From FEN-1219 sp963810755 (GTDB lineage Bacteria; Pseudomonadota; Gammaproteobacteria; Steroidobacterales; Rariloculaceae), in contig CAWEOP010000006.1 in NCBI GenBank assembly GCA_963810755.1, positions 529,013-593,012 of the forward strand: a DNA stretch of 64,000 bases, in the 5' to 3' direction. Numbering within the stretch: position 1 is the stretch's first letter; each line of letters starts with the position of its first letter. The notes below the pieces were generated by a model that searched no databases, was not told the DNA's origin, and worked only from the letters and a program-made list of their open reading frames with translations. Shown one piece after another: positions 8,298-16,498 of the stretch. A program made the position numbers and the translations under genes.

Positions 8298-9671
8298 ATG
8301 CGTACTCATCAGGTCGCTCGCCGGCTTGGCCCGGCGATCGCGCTAGCCACGGTCTGGCTCGCTCCACAAGCTTGGCCGCAGACGAGCGTCGGCCGCGGCG
8401 CTCGCGATCCGCTGCCCGCCGACGGTGATCGTCGGCTCCGAGGGCAAGGGCCTATTCACGGGAGCCGGCGTGCGGCCGGACAACATGCCGATCTACGCGA
8501 CGAAGGACGGTGCGGTGCCGGCCGGCGTCACGCCGCTGCCGCACGACATCTTCGCCACGAAGGACTTCTACAAGGACAAGGATCTCTGGTCCGACAAGCG
8601 CTACTACCGCTGCAACTCGCCAGTGGGCCTCGAGCAGATCTGGGGCGCGTACATGTACCCGCTGATCGGCGACGACCCGCCGCGAACGGCCGCGTGGGGA
8701 TTCTGCGATCGCGATTATCCGCGCAAGGAAATCGTGAGCCCGTACGGGTTCAAGACCGCGAAGGAGCACTACGCGGCGCTCATGAAGGAGGCGCGCGCGA
8801 AGGGCGGCCCCACCGTCTACACGCAGGCGACGCGTGCCGGACTGGAACGGCCAGTACCAGCGCGAGCGCGCGAAGACCTCGAACTGGTACTACGGGGCGA
8901 TCCTGCAAGTCCCGACGTATCTCTCGCTGCTCACGCCCGAATATCAGCAGCGCTTCGTCCAGCAGATGTACCACTACTCCGGCAGCAACGCGCCGCAGTG
9001 GGCGGGCTCGTACTGCTGGCCGGAAGGGTTCATGCGCCGGCTTGCTCAATACGGCGGCGGGCGCATCAACCTCGTCGTCACGCCCGACCTCGTGCTCGAC
9101 ATGCGCAACGCGGCCAAGACACTCATCACGCAGATCCACATCGGCCGCGAGTTCAAGGACGACGGCGTCTCCGGGCCGCGGCTCGGGCCCGCGGTGCCGC
9201 AGTGGACCGGCGAGACGATCGGCTTCTGGGACGGCGAGGCGCTCGTCAGCTGGACGGCGAATCTCCAGGGTTGGATCTCGCACGGCGGCTTCGAGTACAG
9301 CAACAAGCTGCAAACGATCGAGATCTACACGCCGCGCAAAGACGCGGGCGGCAAGCTCGATCGGCATCAAGCACGAGATCGTGCTGTACGACGAGGACGT
9401 GTTCGTCGACCCGGTGCGCATCGTGCAGACCTGGGAGAAGCTCGGCGACCTCAACGACAACGATCCGTTCGTGATCATGGAGTGCATCCCGCAGATCTTC
9501 CCGGTGAACGGCGTCGCGACGCCCGTGTCGCCCGGGACGACGTTCGAGCTCACGTTCCTCGACGTGCTCGGGCGGCCGTGGGCGCAAATTTGGGAGAAGT
9601 ACCACGAGAACGGCATGGAGCGGCCCGAGAGCGAGGACATCTTCTCGTTCCCGGGCGCCACGGAGAAATAG
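8298..9671 (+). CDS. Conserved secreted protein of unknown function (frameshifted)
   Basis: One gene of about 457 codons after joining four frames (breaks near 8420, 8835 and 9360). A signal peptide (LAPQAWPQ, residue 30) is followed by RYYRCNSP, a long insert containing SNWYYGAILQVPTYLSLL, then IGFWDGEALVSWTANLQGW and KLQTIEIYTPRK, ending VIMECIPQIFPVNG and FSFPGATEK. The [FR]W-[DE]G-x-x-LV core is shared with the DUF6152-associated proteins at 13080, 32100 and 36924, so I place it in that unnamed superfamily. It lies divergent from the CHRD-quinohemoprotein operon. Function unknown. Confidence 0.7.
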   Translation: MRTHQVARRLGPAIALATVWLAPQAWPQTSVGRGARDPLPADGDRRLRGQGPIHGSRRAAGQHADLRDEGRCGAGRRHAAAARHLRHEGLLQGQGSLVRQALLPLQLASGPRADLGRVHVPADRRRPAANGRVGILRSRLSAQGNREPVRVQDREGALRGAHEGGAREGRPHRLHAGDACRTGTASTSASARRPRTGTTGRSCKSRRISRCSRPNISSASSSRCTTTPAATRRSGRARTAGRKGSCAGLLNTAAGASTSSSRPTSCSTCATRPRHSSRRSTSAASSRTTASPGRGSGPRCRSGPARRSASGTARRSSAGRRISRVGSRTAASSTATSCKRSRSTRRAKTRAASSIGIKHEIVLYDEDVFVDPVRIVQTWEKLGDLNDNDPFVIMECIPQIFPVNGVATPVSPGTTFELTFLDVLGRPWAQIWEKYHENGMERPESEDIFSFPGATEK

Positions 9672-9676
9672 CGCCG

Positions 9677-10533
9677 TCAGTTCGCGGGCGATCGCGCGGA
9701 GAGCATCCAGCAGGCCGCGTTGAAACGAACCTCGGCTCCGTGCACGTACGGATCGAAGGCGGCGCGAACCGTTTCGGTCACGCGCTTGCGAGTCGGCCGT
9801 CCGAGCCGTGCAGGATCCGGCCGAGCGGCCCGATCCGGGTCAAGTAAGCGTCCAAGTCCTCCTCCGGGAAAGCGCACGCAACGTCGATCGGCCGGATGTC
9901 GATTTCGGCCCAGCCGCTGTCTTCGAGCAGGCGGCGCACGCGCCGCTCATCCGCGAAGGCGAATTGCCCCGGCGCGCCGGGCACCCGGGCCGGAATTTCC
10001 GGCAGGAACGGCGCCGCGGCGCGCTCGGCGGTCGTCATGAACGCGTTTTCCTGAGGGCTGCGCCAAGCGAGGCTCTGCAATTCGGCGCCGCCTCTCGCGG
10101 CCCGCCGCAGATTCGCAAAGGCCCGCACGGAGTCATCGAAGAACATCACGCCGAAGCGCGAAATGATCGTGTCGAAGCTTGCGGGCTCGAAAGCGTGGGT
10201 CTGCGCGTCGGCGCAGATGAAGCTCGCCGGCGTCCCTTCCCGTTCGGCTCGCGCCCGCGCGAGTGCAATCATCGGCTCCGAAATGTCGACGCCGATCGAG
10301 CGGCCGTTCCCTTTCTCGCCGAGCGCACGCGCGACGGCGAGTGTCGTGCTCCCGGTGCCGCAACCGACGTCGAGCACCTCGCGCCCGGATCGCGCCAAGA
10401 CCGCGTCGACGAGCAGGTCTTCGAACGGCTTGAACAGCCGGTCGAGCAACTCCTGCGCCTCGACCCAAGTAACCCCCGCGACACCGTTCCAAAGCGTCGC
10501 CTGTTCGTGATTGGCCTCGTGCGTAACATTCAT
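9677..10533 (-). CDS. SAM-dependent methyltransferase (one frameshift)
   Basis: A class I methyltransferase of about 285 codons. Motif I is VLDVGCGTGSTTLAVA (near residue 50), an acidic GVDISEPMIALARARA follows, then ICADAQTHAFE and FDTIISRFGVMFFDD. The C-terminus VRFNAACWMLSAR, normal for this family, is in a different frame, so an indel lies near 9790. The start at 10533 is chosen because AAGGAG sits six bases upstream; the ATG two codons earlier lies directly on that Shine-Dalgarno. It is divergent from a MerR regulator and its promoter contains a MerR-type palindrome. The methyl acceptor is unknown; a drug or small metabolite is plausible because of the MerR control. Confidence 0.85.
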
Positions 10534-10574
10534 GGTCATCTCCTTTTGGCTTGCGTTGAATGAGCGGATGACGC

Positions 10575-10605
10575 ACTGTGCCACTTCAAGTCGACTTGAG
10601 GTCAA
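10575..10605 (-). promoter_or_regulatory. MerR-type operator/promoter of the methyltransferase gene
   Basis: On the minus strand a -35 TTGACC (10605-10600) and a weak -10 CACAGT (10580-10575) are separated by 19 bp, and the spacer contains the 14-bp perfect palindrome TCAAGTCGACTTGA (10586-10599). A 19-bp spacer with a CCTCAAG-N4-CTTGA palindrome is the classic MerR/SoxR-family arrangement, in which the regulator untwists an overlong promoter. Confidence 0.75.
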
Positions 10606-10620
10606 GAGGGAGATCAAGCG

Positions 10621-11076
10621 GTGAGAAACCTGGACATCGCCGAGGTGGCGCAACGCTCCGGCGTTCCGGCCTCGACGCTGCGGTTCTATGAGGAAAAACG
10701 GCTCATCGTCTCCGTCGGCAGACGGGGCCTGCGCCGGCTGTTCGACGCGGGCGTGCTCGAACGGCTCGCGCTGATCGCGCTCGGACGTGCGTCCGGCTTC
10801 TCGCTCGAAGAGATCGCGTCGATGTTCGCGCCGGACGGGCGTCCGCGCATCGACCGGAAGTTGCTCGCATCCAAGGCCGAGGAGCTCGACGGCACGATCC
10901 GCGAGCTCAGCGCGATGCGCGACGGCCTGCGGCACGCTGCCGCGTGCAAGGCAAGGAGCCACATGGAATGCCCCACCTTCCGCCGGTTGCTGAGCGCGGC
11001 CGCGTCGGGAGCCATTGGAGCGCGAGCGAAGGCGACTCCGCGACGGCGCGACGCACGTAGTCAGCGCAGCGCCTGA
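10621..11076 (+). CDS. MerR-family transcriptional regulator
   Basis: A 151-residue regulator starting at GTG. The N-terminal MerR helix-turn-helix is clear: LDIAEVAQRSGVPASTLRFY, EEKRLI and RRLFDAGVLERLALIALGR, then FSLEEIASMF. A dimerisation helix follows (about residues 78-110). The C-terminal part has HAAACKARSHMECPTF, whose two cysteines could bind a metal or sense redox, but it lacks the tight metal loop of MerR/CueR, so the effector is unclear. It probably activates the divergent methyltransferase from the palindrome in their shared region. Its end overlaps a putative small gene on the other strand by 16 bp. Confidence 0.9.
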   Translation: MRNLDIAEVAQRSGVPASTLRFYEEKRLIVSVGRRGLRRLFDAGVLERLALIALGRASGFSLEEIASMFAPDGRPRIDRKLLASKAEELDGTIRELSAMRDGLRHAAACKARSHMECPTFRRLLSAAASGAIGARAKATPRRRDARSQRSA

Positions 11077-11251
11077 AGCTCGGCCTTCTGCTTGCGCGTG
11101 AGCTTCGCGCACACGAGATCGTACGAGAGAGCGACGAAGCGTTTGGCCTCTTTAGCAGGCACATCGCCGGCTTGGCCTCGACCAGGGCTTTGATCGCGAG
11201 CGTCCGCCGGTCGAGGCTCGAGCCGCGGCTCTTGGTCGAACGTTGCACCAT
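11061..11251 (-). CDS. Putative small basic protein (one frameshift)
   Basis: A candidate gene of about 63 codons: MVQRSTKSRGSSLDRRTLAI then, after a one-base shift near 11175, GDVPAKEAKRFVALSYDLV and LTRKQKAELQALR. Both halves have biased, helical, lysine-rich composition and a GGAG lies upstream of the ATG at 11251. I do not recognise the family. It stands just downstream of the start side of the coiled-coil gene copy 1 and could be co-transcribed with it. It may be spurious. Confidence 0.35.
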
Positions 11252-11271
11252 CTCGAGCTCCGATCGCGGGA

Positions 11272-11613
11272 TTAGCGAACGTGCGTCGCGAAGAAGTAGG
11301 CGAACCCTAGCAGCACCGCCATTTGGCCGAGTAGCGCCATGTACATCTGGCGCGTCCCGCCGCTCACAGCCGCGTGAATCTCAGCTCGAAGCTCTCCACG
11401 CCAATCAGACATAACGATGCGTAGGGTCGCGAATTCGGCACGTACGGTTGCTATCTGCTGGTGAATGTCCTGCGTTTGCACGAGGAGATCGTGCTTCGTC
11501 GCAAGCGTGTCTTTCGCACCCGCGATCTCCAATTCAATGGCGCGAACGATCGCGCGCGCCTGCACCGGCGCGAGGTTAGCCTTCTCGAGCACATCGAGCG
11601 ATTCGGCTTGCAT
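11272..11613 (-). CDS. Small coiled-coil membrane protein, copy 1 of 3
   Basis: A 113-residue protein with three parts. The conserved N-terminus reads MQAESLDVLEKANLAPVQAR then AIVRAIELEIAGAKDTLAT, KHDLL. A variable coiled-coil follows, and the protein ends in a single membrane helix, LGQMAVLLGFAYFFATH. The arrangement resembles DUF1640/CCDC90-like proteins. Two paralogues lie at 15962-16369 and 23824-24177. The start at 11613 is preferred over the ATG six bases upstream because all three copies share it and the shared promoter places +1 on it; no Shine-Dalgarno exists. Membrane-anchored, function unknown. Confidence 0.75.
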   Translation of the reverse strand: MQAESLDVLEKANLAPVQARAIVRAIELEIAGAKDTLATKHDLLVQTQDIHQQIATVRAEFATLRIVMSDWRGELRAEIHAAVSGGTRQMYMALLGQMAVLLGFAYFFATHVR

Positions 11614-11620
11614 CGTCATG

Positions 11621-11651
11621 ATGATAAACGGGGCGGAAAGCGCGGTGTCAA
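11621..11651 (-). promoter_or_regulatory. Promoter of coiled-coil gene copy 1, probably leaderless
   Basis: TTGACA (11651-11646), 19-bp spacer, TATCAT (11626-11621), then 7 bp to the ATG at 11613. The same 6-19-6 geometry precedes copies 2 and 3. The distance from the -10 to the ATG implies transcription starting at or next to the start codon. Confidence 0.6.
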
Positions 11652-11779
11652 TCGAATTTGGCGAAGCGGATGGCAGACGATAAGCCGTTGGGCCGCGACC
11701 CAGCACGCTCGAAAAGTTATCGGAACACCCAATAAGGTAGAGTTCCTTCCACGACATTGCGCTCGCCGGGGGAAACCAC

Positions 11780-13012
11780 ATGAACATCCGTCCGATCTTG
11801 TCTGCGGTTCTGTTGTTCGCGACCTTCGCCGCACAGGCCCAAGAGGCCAAATGGGTCGGCAGCTGGGGTGCCTCGCCACTCCCACCGAGCCCGGCCGCGG
11901 GGCCGTTTCCCGCGACACCGAGCTTCGACGATCAAACCGTGCGGCAACTCGTGCGCCTGAGCGTCGGCGGCGAGCGCGTGCGATTGCGGCTCACGAACGA
12001 GTACGGCACGAAGCCGCTCCTCGTCGGTGCCGCGCGCGTCGCGCTCGCGGACGGGGCGGACAAGGTCAAGCAAGGCACCGAGCACGCCGTGACCTTTGAT
12101 GGCCGCCCTACCGCGATCATCCCGGCCGGCGCGCCGCTGCTCTCCGATCCGATCGATCTCAAGGTCAGCGATCTCGCGACGCTGTCCGTGAGCGTGTACT
12201 TCCAAGGCGAGACGGGCGCGTGCACGTGCCACGCGACCGGCATGCAAGACGCCTATGTCTCCGCGAAAGGCAACTTCACGCAGGGCACGTTCGCGCCGGC
12301 GCAGACGATCCAGATGCGCGCGTTCCTGTCGGGCGTCGAGGTGCTCGCGCCGCGTGCGCAAGCCGTGGTGGTGCTCGGCGACTCGATCAGCGATGGCGTG
12401 GGCTCCACCGCGAACACGAATCGCCGTTGGCCGGATCTCCTCGCCGAGCGCTTGAGCTCGCGCGGCGGAGAGTCGCGCTTCGGCGTCGTGAATCACGGCA
12501 TCAGCGGCAACCAGGTGCTCGCCAACGGCGCCGGCGAAAGTGCGCTCGCGCGCTTCGACCGCGACGTGCTCTCCGTGCCGGGCGTGAGCCACGTGATCGT
12601 GTTCGAAGGCGTGAACGATCTCGGCTTGGGGTACGGCAAGCTCGAGGGCCCGATCGCGGCGCTGATGCCGCCGCCGGCCGTGAAGCCGACGCGCGATGCG
12701 ATGATCGCGGGGTATCGGCAACTGATCGCGCGGGCGCACGCGAAGGGGCTCAAGATCTACGGAGCCACGATCGCGCCGTACGAAGGCGCCATCTACTACT
12801 CGGCCGAAGGCAACACCGTCCGGCAAGCGATCAACGACTGGATGCGGACGAGCAAGGAGCTCGACGGCGTGCTCGACTTCGACGCGGCGTTTCGCGATCC
12901 GGCGAAACCGACGCAGATGAAGGAAGCGTTCCAGAGCGGCGATCACCTCCATGGCAGCGACGCGGGCTATCGAGCCGTGGCGGACTCGATCGATCTCGCG
13001 CTGTTCCGCTAG
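11780..13012 (+). CDS. Secreted SGNH/GDSL-family hydrolase
   Basis: A 410-residue exported esterase. The signal peptide is MNIRPILSAVLLFATFAAQA. An N-terminal beta-rich domain (about residues 25-190) is typical of the large two-domain GDSL hydrolases. The SGNH catalytic domain then shows block I AVVVLGDSISDG (nucleophile Ser), block II NHGISGNQ, block III FEGVNDLG and block V SGDHLHGSDAGY (Asp/His). It should hydrolyse esters, possibly acetylated sugars, in the periplasm or outside. It is transcribed alone; the frame is intact. The start is supported by GGGGGA upstream. Confidence 0.9.
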   Translation: MNIRPILSAVLLFATFAAQAQEAKWVGSWGASPLPPSPAAGPFPATPSFDDQTVRQLVRLSVGGERVRLRLTNEYGTKPLLVGAARVALADGADKVKQGTEHAVTFDGRPTAIIPAGAPLLSDPIDLKVSDLATLSVSVYFQGETGACTCHATGMQDAYVSAKGNFTQGTFAPAQTIQMRAFLSGVEVLAPRAQAVVVLGDSISDGVGSTANTNRRWPDLLAERLSSRGGESRFGVVNHGISGNQVLANGAGESALARFDRDVLSVPGVSHVIVFEGVNDLGLGYGKLEGPIAALMPPPAVKPTRDAMIAGYRQLIARAHAKGLKIYGATIAPYEGAIYYSAEGNTVRQAINDWMRTSKELDGVLDFDAAFRDPAKPTQMKEAFQSGDHLHGSDAGYRAVADSIDLALFR

Positions 13013-13079
13013 GCAGCCCGTCGCCACTACGAGACGGCGCGCGTAGAATCGTGTATCGACCGCGCACGGGGGGACCAAC

Positions 13080-14174
13080 GTGAAGCACGCAGCGACTAGG
13101 CGACTCGCGCGCCTGCCGACGGCGCTCGTCGCAACTCTCCTCGCCTGCCCACCGCCGGTCTCCGCGCACCACTCCACGGCCGAATACGACGCGAGCCAAG
13201 TCGTCGAAGCGCGCGGCGAGGTCGTCACCGTGCTCTGGCGCAATCCGCACGTGCGGTTCCAGGTGAGCACGAAATCACTGGATGGCAGCGACCAGCTTTG
13301 GGATGTGGAGAGCGCGGACCTCACGCGCCTCGACCGCGCCGGGCTCCCGCGCGACATCCTGAAGGTCGGCGACGTCATCTCGTTCGCCGGCAATCCGTCG
13401 AAGCGCACGCCGCGCCGGATGTACGTGACGAATCTCTTGGTCGCCGACGGCCGTGAGGTTCTTCTTCGCGGCAACGTGCAGCCGCGCTTCGCGCCCGCTC
13501 GCGTCGTGAACACGGACGCCGTCGCGCCCGCGGCGCGAACGGCCGCCGCCCCGGCCGCGGGCAAGGGTTTCTTCGGCAGAGTCTTCGTCCCGATGCGCCC
13601 CGGGCAGGCACCCGCGTGGGTCGCGAAACCGCCGCTCACCGCCGCGGCGCGTGAAGGCCAGTCGAAGTACGACGAAGTGGTCGACGACCCCGTGCTCGGC
13701 TGCGTATCGCCCGGCATGCCGCGCGTGATGCTGCGCAGCGGCCCGTACGCCATCCGCTTCATCGAGCGCGGCAGCGATCTCGTGCTGCAAAACGAATGGT
13801 TCGAGATCGACCGGACGATTCACATGGACGGCAAGGAGCCGTCCGCGGGCGCGCCGTACACGCCGCTCGGCTACTCCGCCGGCCGGTGGGACGGCGAAGC
13901 GCTCGTGATCACGACGACGCACATCGACTGGCCGTACTTCGAGCTCTACGGCCTCGTCGGCGTGCCGCAGAGCCGGGCGATGCGCATCGTCGAGCGTTTC
14001 ACGCCGAGCGACGGCGGCGCGGCGCTGCGCTACGACTTCTCGGCGACCGATCCCGCGGCATTCACCGAAACCGTCACCTACGACAACTACGCGAACTTCC
14101 GCTGGCAGCCCCAGCTCGACTTCTTGCCTTACGACTGCATCGAGGAGGAGCGCAAAGCGCGCAGTGCGCGCTGA
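13080..14174 (+). CDS. Secreted DUF6152-domain fusion protein
   Basis: A 364-residue intact exported protein with a GTG start. After the signal peptide comes AHHSTAEYD, the hallmark opening of DUF6152, with VEARGEVVTVLWRNPHVRFQ and the rest of that domain to about residue 125. A linker rich in Ala/Arg leads to a second domain: LGCVSPGMPRVML, RTIHMDGKE, GYSAGRWDGEALVITTTHID and IVERFTP. Elsewhere in this window the same two domains are separate overlapping genes (36535/36924 and 32973/32100), so this is a natural fusion. The role is unknown, probably periplasmic. A -10-like TAGAAT lies at 13044-13049. Confidence 0.82.
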   Translation: MKHAATRRLARLPTALVATLLACPPPVSAHHSTAEYDASQVVEARGEVVTVLWRNPHVRFQVSTKSLDGSDQLWDVESADLTRLDRAGLPRDILKVGDVISFAGNPSKRTPRRMYVTNLLVADGREVLLRGNVQPRFAPARVVNTDAVAPAARTAAAPAAGKGFFGRVFVPMRPGQAPAWVAKPPLTAAAREGQSKYDEVVDDPVLGCVSPGMPRVMLRSGPYAIRFIERGSDLVLQNEWFEIDRTIHMDGKEPSAGAPYTPLGYSAGRWDGEALVITTTHIDWPYFELYGLVGVPQSRAMRIVERFTPSDGGAALRYDFSATDPAAFTETVTYDNYANFRWQPQLDFLPYDCIEEERKARSAR

Positions 14175-14223
14175 GATCGCGGCATTCGCCTGCGCCGTTG
14201 CGCCAGACTCCCGGAGAACACCG

Positions 14224-14892
14224 ATGAATCGCCCGTTTCTACGCCGCGCCGCGCTCGGCGCCGCCCTGCTCTTTGCCGTTGCCGTGCTCGCTCAACGGTC
14301 GTCGCCGCCCGATCTCGTCGCGCTCGGCCTCACGGGCGACCGGTTCACGCCCCTCACGTGGGACGAGATGACTCCCGAGCAGCGCGCGCTCATCGACAAC
14401 GTGCTCGCCGGTCCGCGCGGCAATCTCGGTGGCCCATTCAACGTGCTGCTGCGCAGCCCCGCGACCGGCGACAAGCTGCAAGACTTCGGCGCGTCGATGC
14501 GCTTCCTCGACTCGATGCCGACGGCGCTGCGCGAGCTCGCGATCGTCGTCACCGCCCGTCACTGGAAGTCCGAGTACGAGTGGCAGGCGCACGCGCGCGC
14601 GGCGGCTCAGGCAGGGATCGACGCGGAGGCGATTCGGGCGATCCGCGACGGGCGGCGCCCCGAGAAGCTCGGGCGGGACGAGGCTGCCGTCTATGAGTTC
14701 AGCACGGAGCTGCTGCGCACGCACGAGGTGAGCGATGCGACCTTCGCCGCGGCGCGTGAGGTGCTCGGGGAGCGCGCGCTCGTCGATCTCATGGCGCTCA
14801 TGGGGTACTACCAGACGGTGGCCATGATGCTGAACGTGGATCGGCACCCGTTGCCGGCGGGCGTGAAGCCCGAGCTCGAGACCGCGCGCTAG
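14224..14892 (+). CDS. Exported carboxymuconolactone decarboxylase-like protein
   Basis: A 222-residue protein starting at the ATG at 14224, which has GGAG upstream; an in-frame ATG at 14164 would add residues that overlap the previous gene. An N-terminal hydrophobic segment serves as signal or anchor. The body is an AhpD/CMD-like all-helical domain: LRELAIVVTARHWKSEYEW, HARAAAQAGI, EAIRAIRDGRRPEKL and DLMALMGYYQTVAMMLN. The AhpD CxxC pair is absent, so peroxidase chemistry is unlikely; the CMD-type hydrolase/decarboxylase fold remains. It follows the DUF6152 fusion gene and may be cotranscribed with it. Substrate unknown. Confidence 0.82.
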   Translation: MNRPFLRRAALGAALLFAVAVLAQRSSPPDLVALGLTGDRFTPLTWDEMTPEQRALIDNVLAGPRGNLGGPFNVLLRSPATGDKLQDFGASMRFLDSMPTALRELAIVVTARHWKSEYEWQAHARAAAQAGIDAEAIRAIRDGRRPEKLGRDEAAVYEFSTELLRTHEVSDATFAAAREVLGERALVDLMALMGYYQTVAMMLNVDRHPLPAGVKPELETAR

Positions 14893-14902
14893 ACGCTACG
14901 TC

Positions 14903-15607
14903 GTGAATCCACGCGAAGAGTTCTGGCGCGGCCTGAGGGAGATCATCGGGCCGTCTCTCGGCATCTCCGCGTGGGCGCTCATCACGGGCGTCGCGATGAT
15001 CAAGACCGGATTGTCCGCGCCGCTCGCCGTGCTCATGAGCCTCGTCGTCTACGCGGGCAGCGCGCAGCTCGCCGCGTTGCCGCTGATCGCCGCGGGCGCG
15101 CCCCTCTGGGTCCTGTGGGCGACGGCGTTCTGCATGAATCTACGCTTCGTCATTTTCAGCGCGCATTGGCGCAAGTACTTCGGTCATCTGCCCCGCACGA
15201 AACGGCTGACGCTCACGTACTTCGCCACCGATCTCAACTACGTCTTGTTCCTGCGGCGCTTCCCGGATCCGAAACCTGCGCCCGAGCAGATACCGTATTT
15301 CCTCGGCAGCGTCACTTGGAGCTGGCTCTGCTGGCAGGTGCCCGCGTGGATCGGCATCGCACTCGCCGACCGCGTGCCGACCGACTGGGGGTTGGGATTC
15401 GTGGGCGCGCTCGCCTTGCTCGGCCTCGCCTATTCGACGCTGTCGGGGCGCAACAGCTGGATCGCGTCAGGAGTCGCCGCGTTGACGGCCATCGCGGCGT
15501 TTCACCTGCCGCTGCACCTCAACGTCGTCGTCGCGATCGCCGCGGGCGTGGCGATCGGCGTGCTGCTCGACCGGAGCTGGCCCGCCGCGGCGCAGGCGCG
15601 GCGCTGA
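14903..15607 (+). CDS. azlC: AzlC-family branched-chain amino acid exporter subunit
   Basis: A 234-residue inner-membrane protein with a GTG start. AzlC signature segments are present: FWRGLREIIGPSLGISAWAL, VMSLVVYAGSAQLAALPL-like MSLVVYAGSAQLAALPLIAA and WATAFCMNLRFVIFSAHWR, then YFATDLNYVLFLRRF. It has about five to six membrane helices. With AzlD it forms an exporter for branched-chain or related amino acids. Its stop overlaps the AzlD start (TGATG), so translation is coupled. It starts 10 bp after the CMD-like gene, so it may be in the same transcript. Confidence 0.92.
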   Translation: MNPREEFWRGLREIIGPSLGISAWALITGVAMIKTGLSAPLAVLMSLVVYAGSAQLAALPLIAAGAPLWVLWATAFCMNLRFVIFSAHWRKYFGHLPRTKRLTLTYFATDLNYVLFLRRFPDPKPAPEQIPYFLGSVTWSWLCWQVPAWIGIALADRVPTDWGLGFVGALALLGLAYSTLSGRNSWIASGVAALTAIAAFHLPLHLNVVVAIAAGVAIGVLLDRSWPAAAQARR

Positions 15608-15936
15608 TGTCCGCGGCGCAGGCGTTCGTCGGAATCCTCGGCATGGCCGTGATCACGTTCGTGACGCGCGGATTCTTTCTGCTGTCCGAGCGCGAGTGGC
15701 CGCTGCCGGAGTGGCTCACGCGCGGGCTCCGCTACGCGCCGCTCGCGGCGCTCGCGGCCATCATCGCACCCGAAGTGCTGCTCACGGACGGCGCACTGAT
15801 CAACAGCTGGCGAGATCCGCGGCTGCTCGCCGTCGCGGCCGGCACCGCCTACTTCTGGTGGCGGCGCGGTATTTTCGGGACGATCGTCGTCGGCACGGCC
15901 GTGATGCTCGCGGCGAGGCTCGGCCTCGGCTGGTAG
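15607..15936 (+). CDS. azlD: AzlD-family branched-chain amino acid exporter subunit
   Basis: A 109-residue small membrane protein, the normal AzlD size, with three to four hydrophobic helices. Typical features are the early MAVITFVTRGFFLL, LRYAPLAALAAIIAPEVLL and a closing GTIVVGTAVMLAARLGL. It partners AzlC in exporting branched-chain amino acids. Its ATG overlaps the AzlC stop. It is convergent with coiled-coil gene copy 2 across a 25-bp gap. Confidence 0.92.
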   Translation: MSAAQAFVGILGMAVITFVTRGFFLLSEREWPLPEWLTRGLRYAPLAALAAIIAPEVLLTDGALINSWRDPRLLAVAAGTAYFWWRRGIFGTIVVGTAVMLAARLGLGW

Positions 15937-15961
15937 CGGAAGTACGACGCGTCGAACGTGA

Positions 15962-16369
15962 TCAGCGAATGTGGGTCGCGAAGAAATAGGCGAAGCCGAG
16001 CAGCACCGCCATTTGCCCGAGCAGCGCCATGTACATCTGGCGCGTGCCACTGCTCGCGGTTGCCTGAATCTCGGCTCGAAGCTCCCCGCGCCAATCCGCC
16101 ATGTCGGTGCGAAGATCCGCGACCTGCTCACGAACGCTCGCGTCGAGTTTCGTGATTTCCGCTCGAAGACTCGCCTCGAGCTCGGTCATGTTGCGACGCA
16201 GGTCTTGGCTCTGCCGATGAAGATCCTGGCTTTGCAGCAGAAGGTCGTGTTTCGTCGCCAGGGTGTCCTTCGCACCCGTGATCTCGATCTCGATTGCACG
16301 AACGATCGCGCGCGCTTGCGCCGGAGCCACGTCGGCTCGTTCAAGCACTTCGAGTGATTCAGCCTGCAT
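15962..16369 (-). CDS. Small coiled-coil membrane protein, copy 2 of 3
   Basis: A 135-residue paralogue of the proteins at 11272 and 23824, and the longest of the three. It has the same N-terminus (MQAESLEVLERADVAPAQAR, then AIVRAIEIEITGAKDTLATK) and the same C-terminal membrane helix (LGQMAVLLGFAYFFATH). The central coiled coil is longer, with extra units such as LHRQSQDLRRNMTELEAS and LRAEITKLDASVREQ. Copies 1 and 2 are also very similar in DNA over the 3' 140 bp. The start at 16369 is set by the shared promoter geometry; an ATG at 16375 is an alternative. Function unknown. Confidence 0.78.
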   Translation of the reverse strand: MQAESLEVLERADVAPAQARAIVRAIEIEITGAKDTLATKHDLLLQSQDLHRQSQDLRRNMTELEASLRAEITKLDASVREQVADLRTDMADWRGELRAEIQATASSGTRQMYMALLGQMAVLLGFAYFFATHIR

Positions 16370-16377
16370 CGGCATGG

Positions 16378-16408
16378 ATGATAAGCGGCTCGCAAAGCGC
16401 GCTGTCAA
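16378..16408 (-). promoter_or_regulatory. Promoter of coiled-coil gene copy 2, probably leaderless
   Basis: TTGACA (16408-16403), 19-bp spacer, TATCAT (16383-16378), then 8 bp to the ATG at 16369. It has the same hexamers and spacing as copies 1 and 3, although the spacer bases differ. Confidence 0.6.
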
Positions 16409-16498
16409 TGGACGGAAGCGCGATCCGCGGCGAACGATAGTCCGCTGACGGCTCGCCGGCGATGCTCGAAACCGACTGGAACGTCGATTTAGCGGCCG

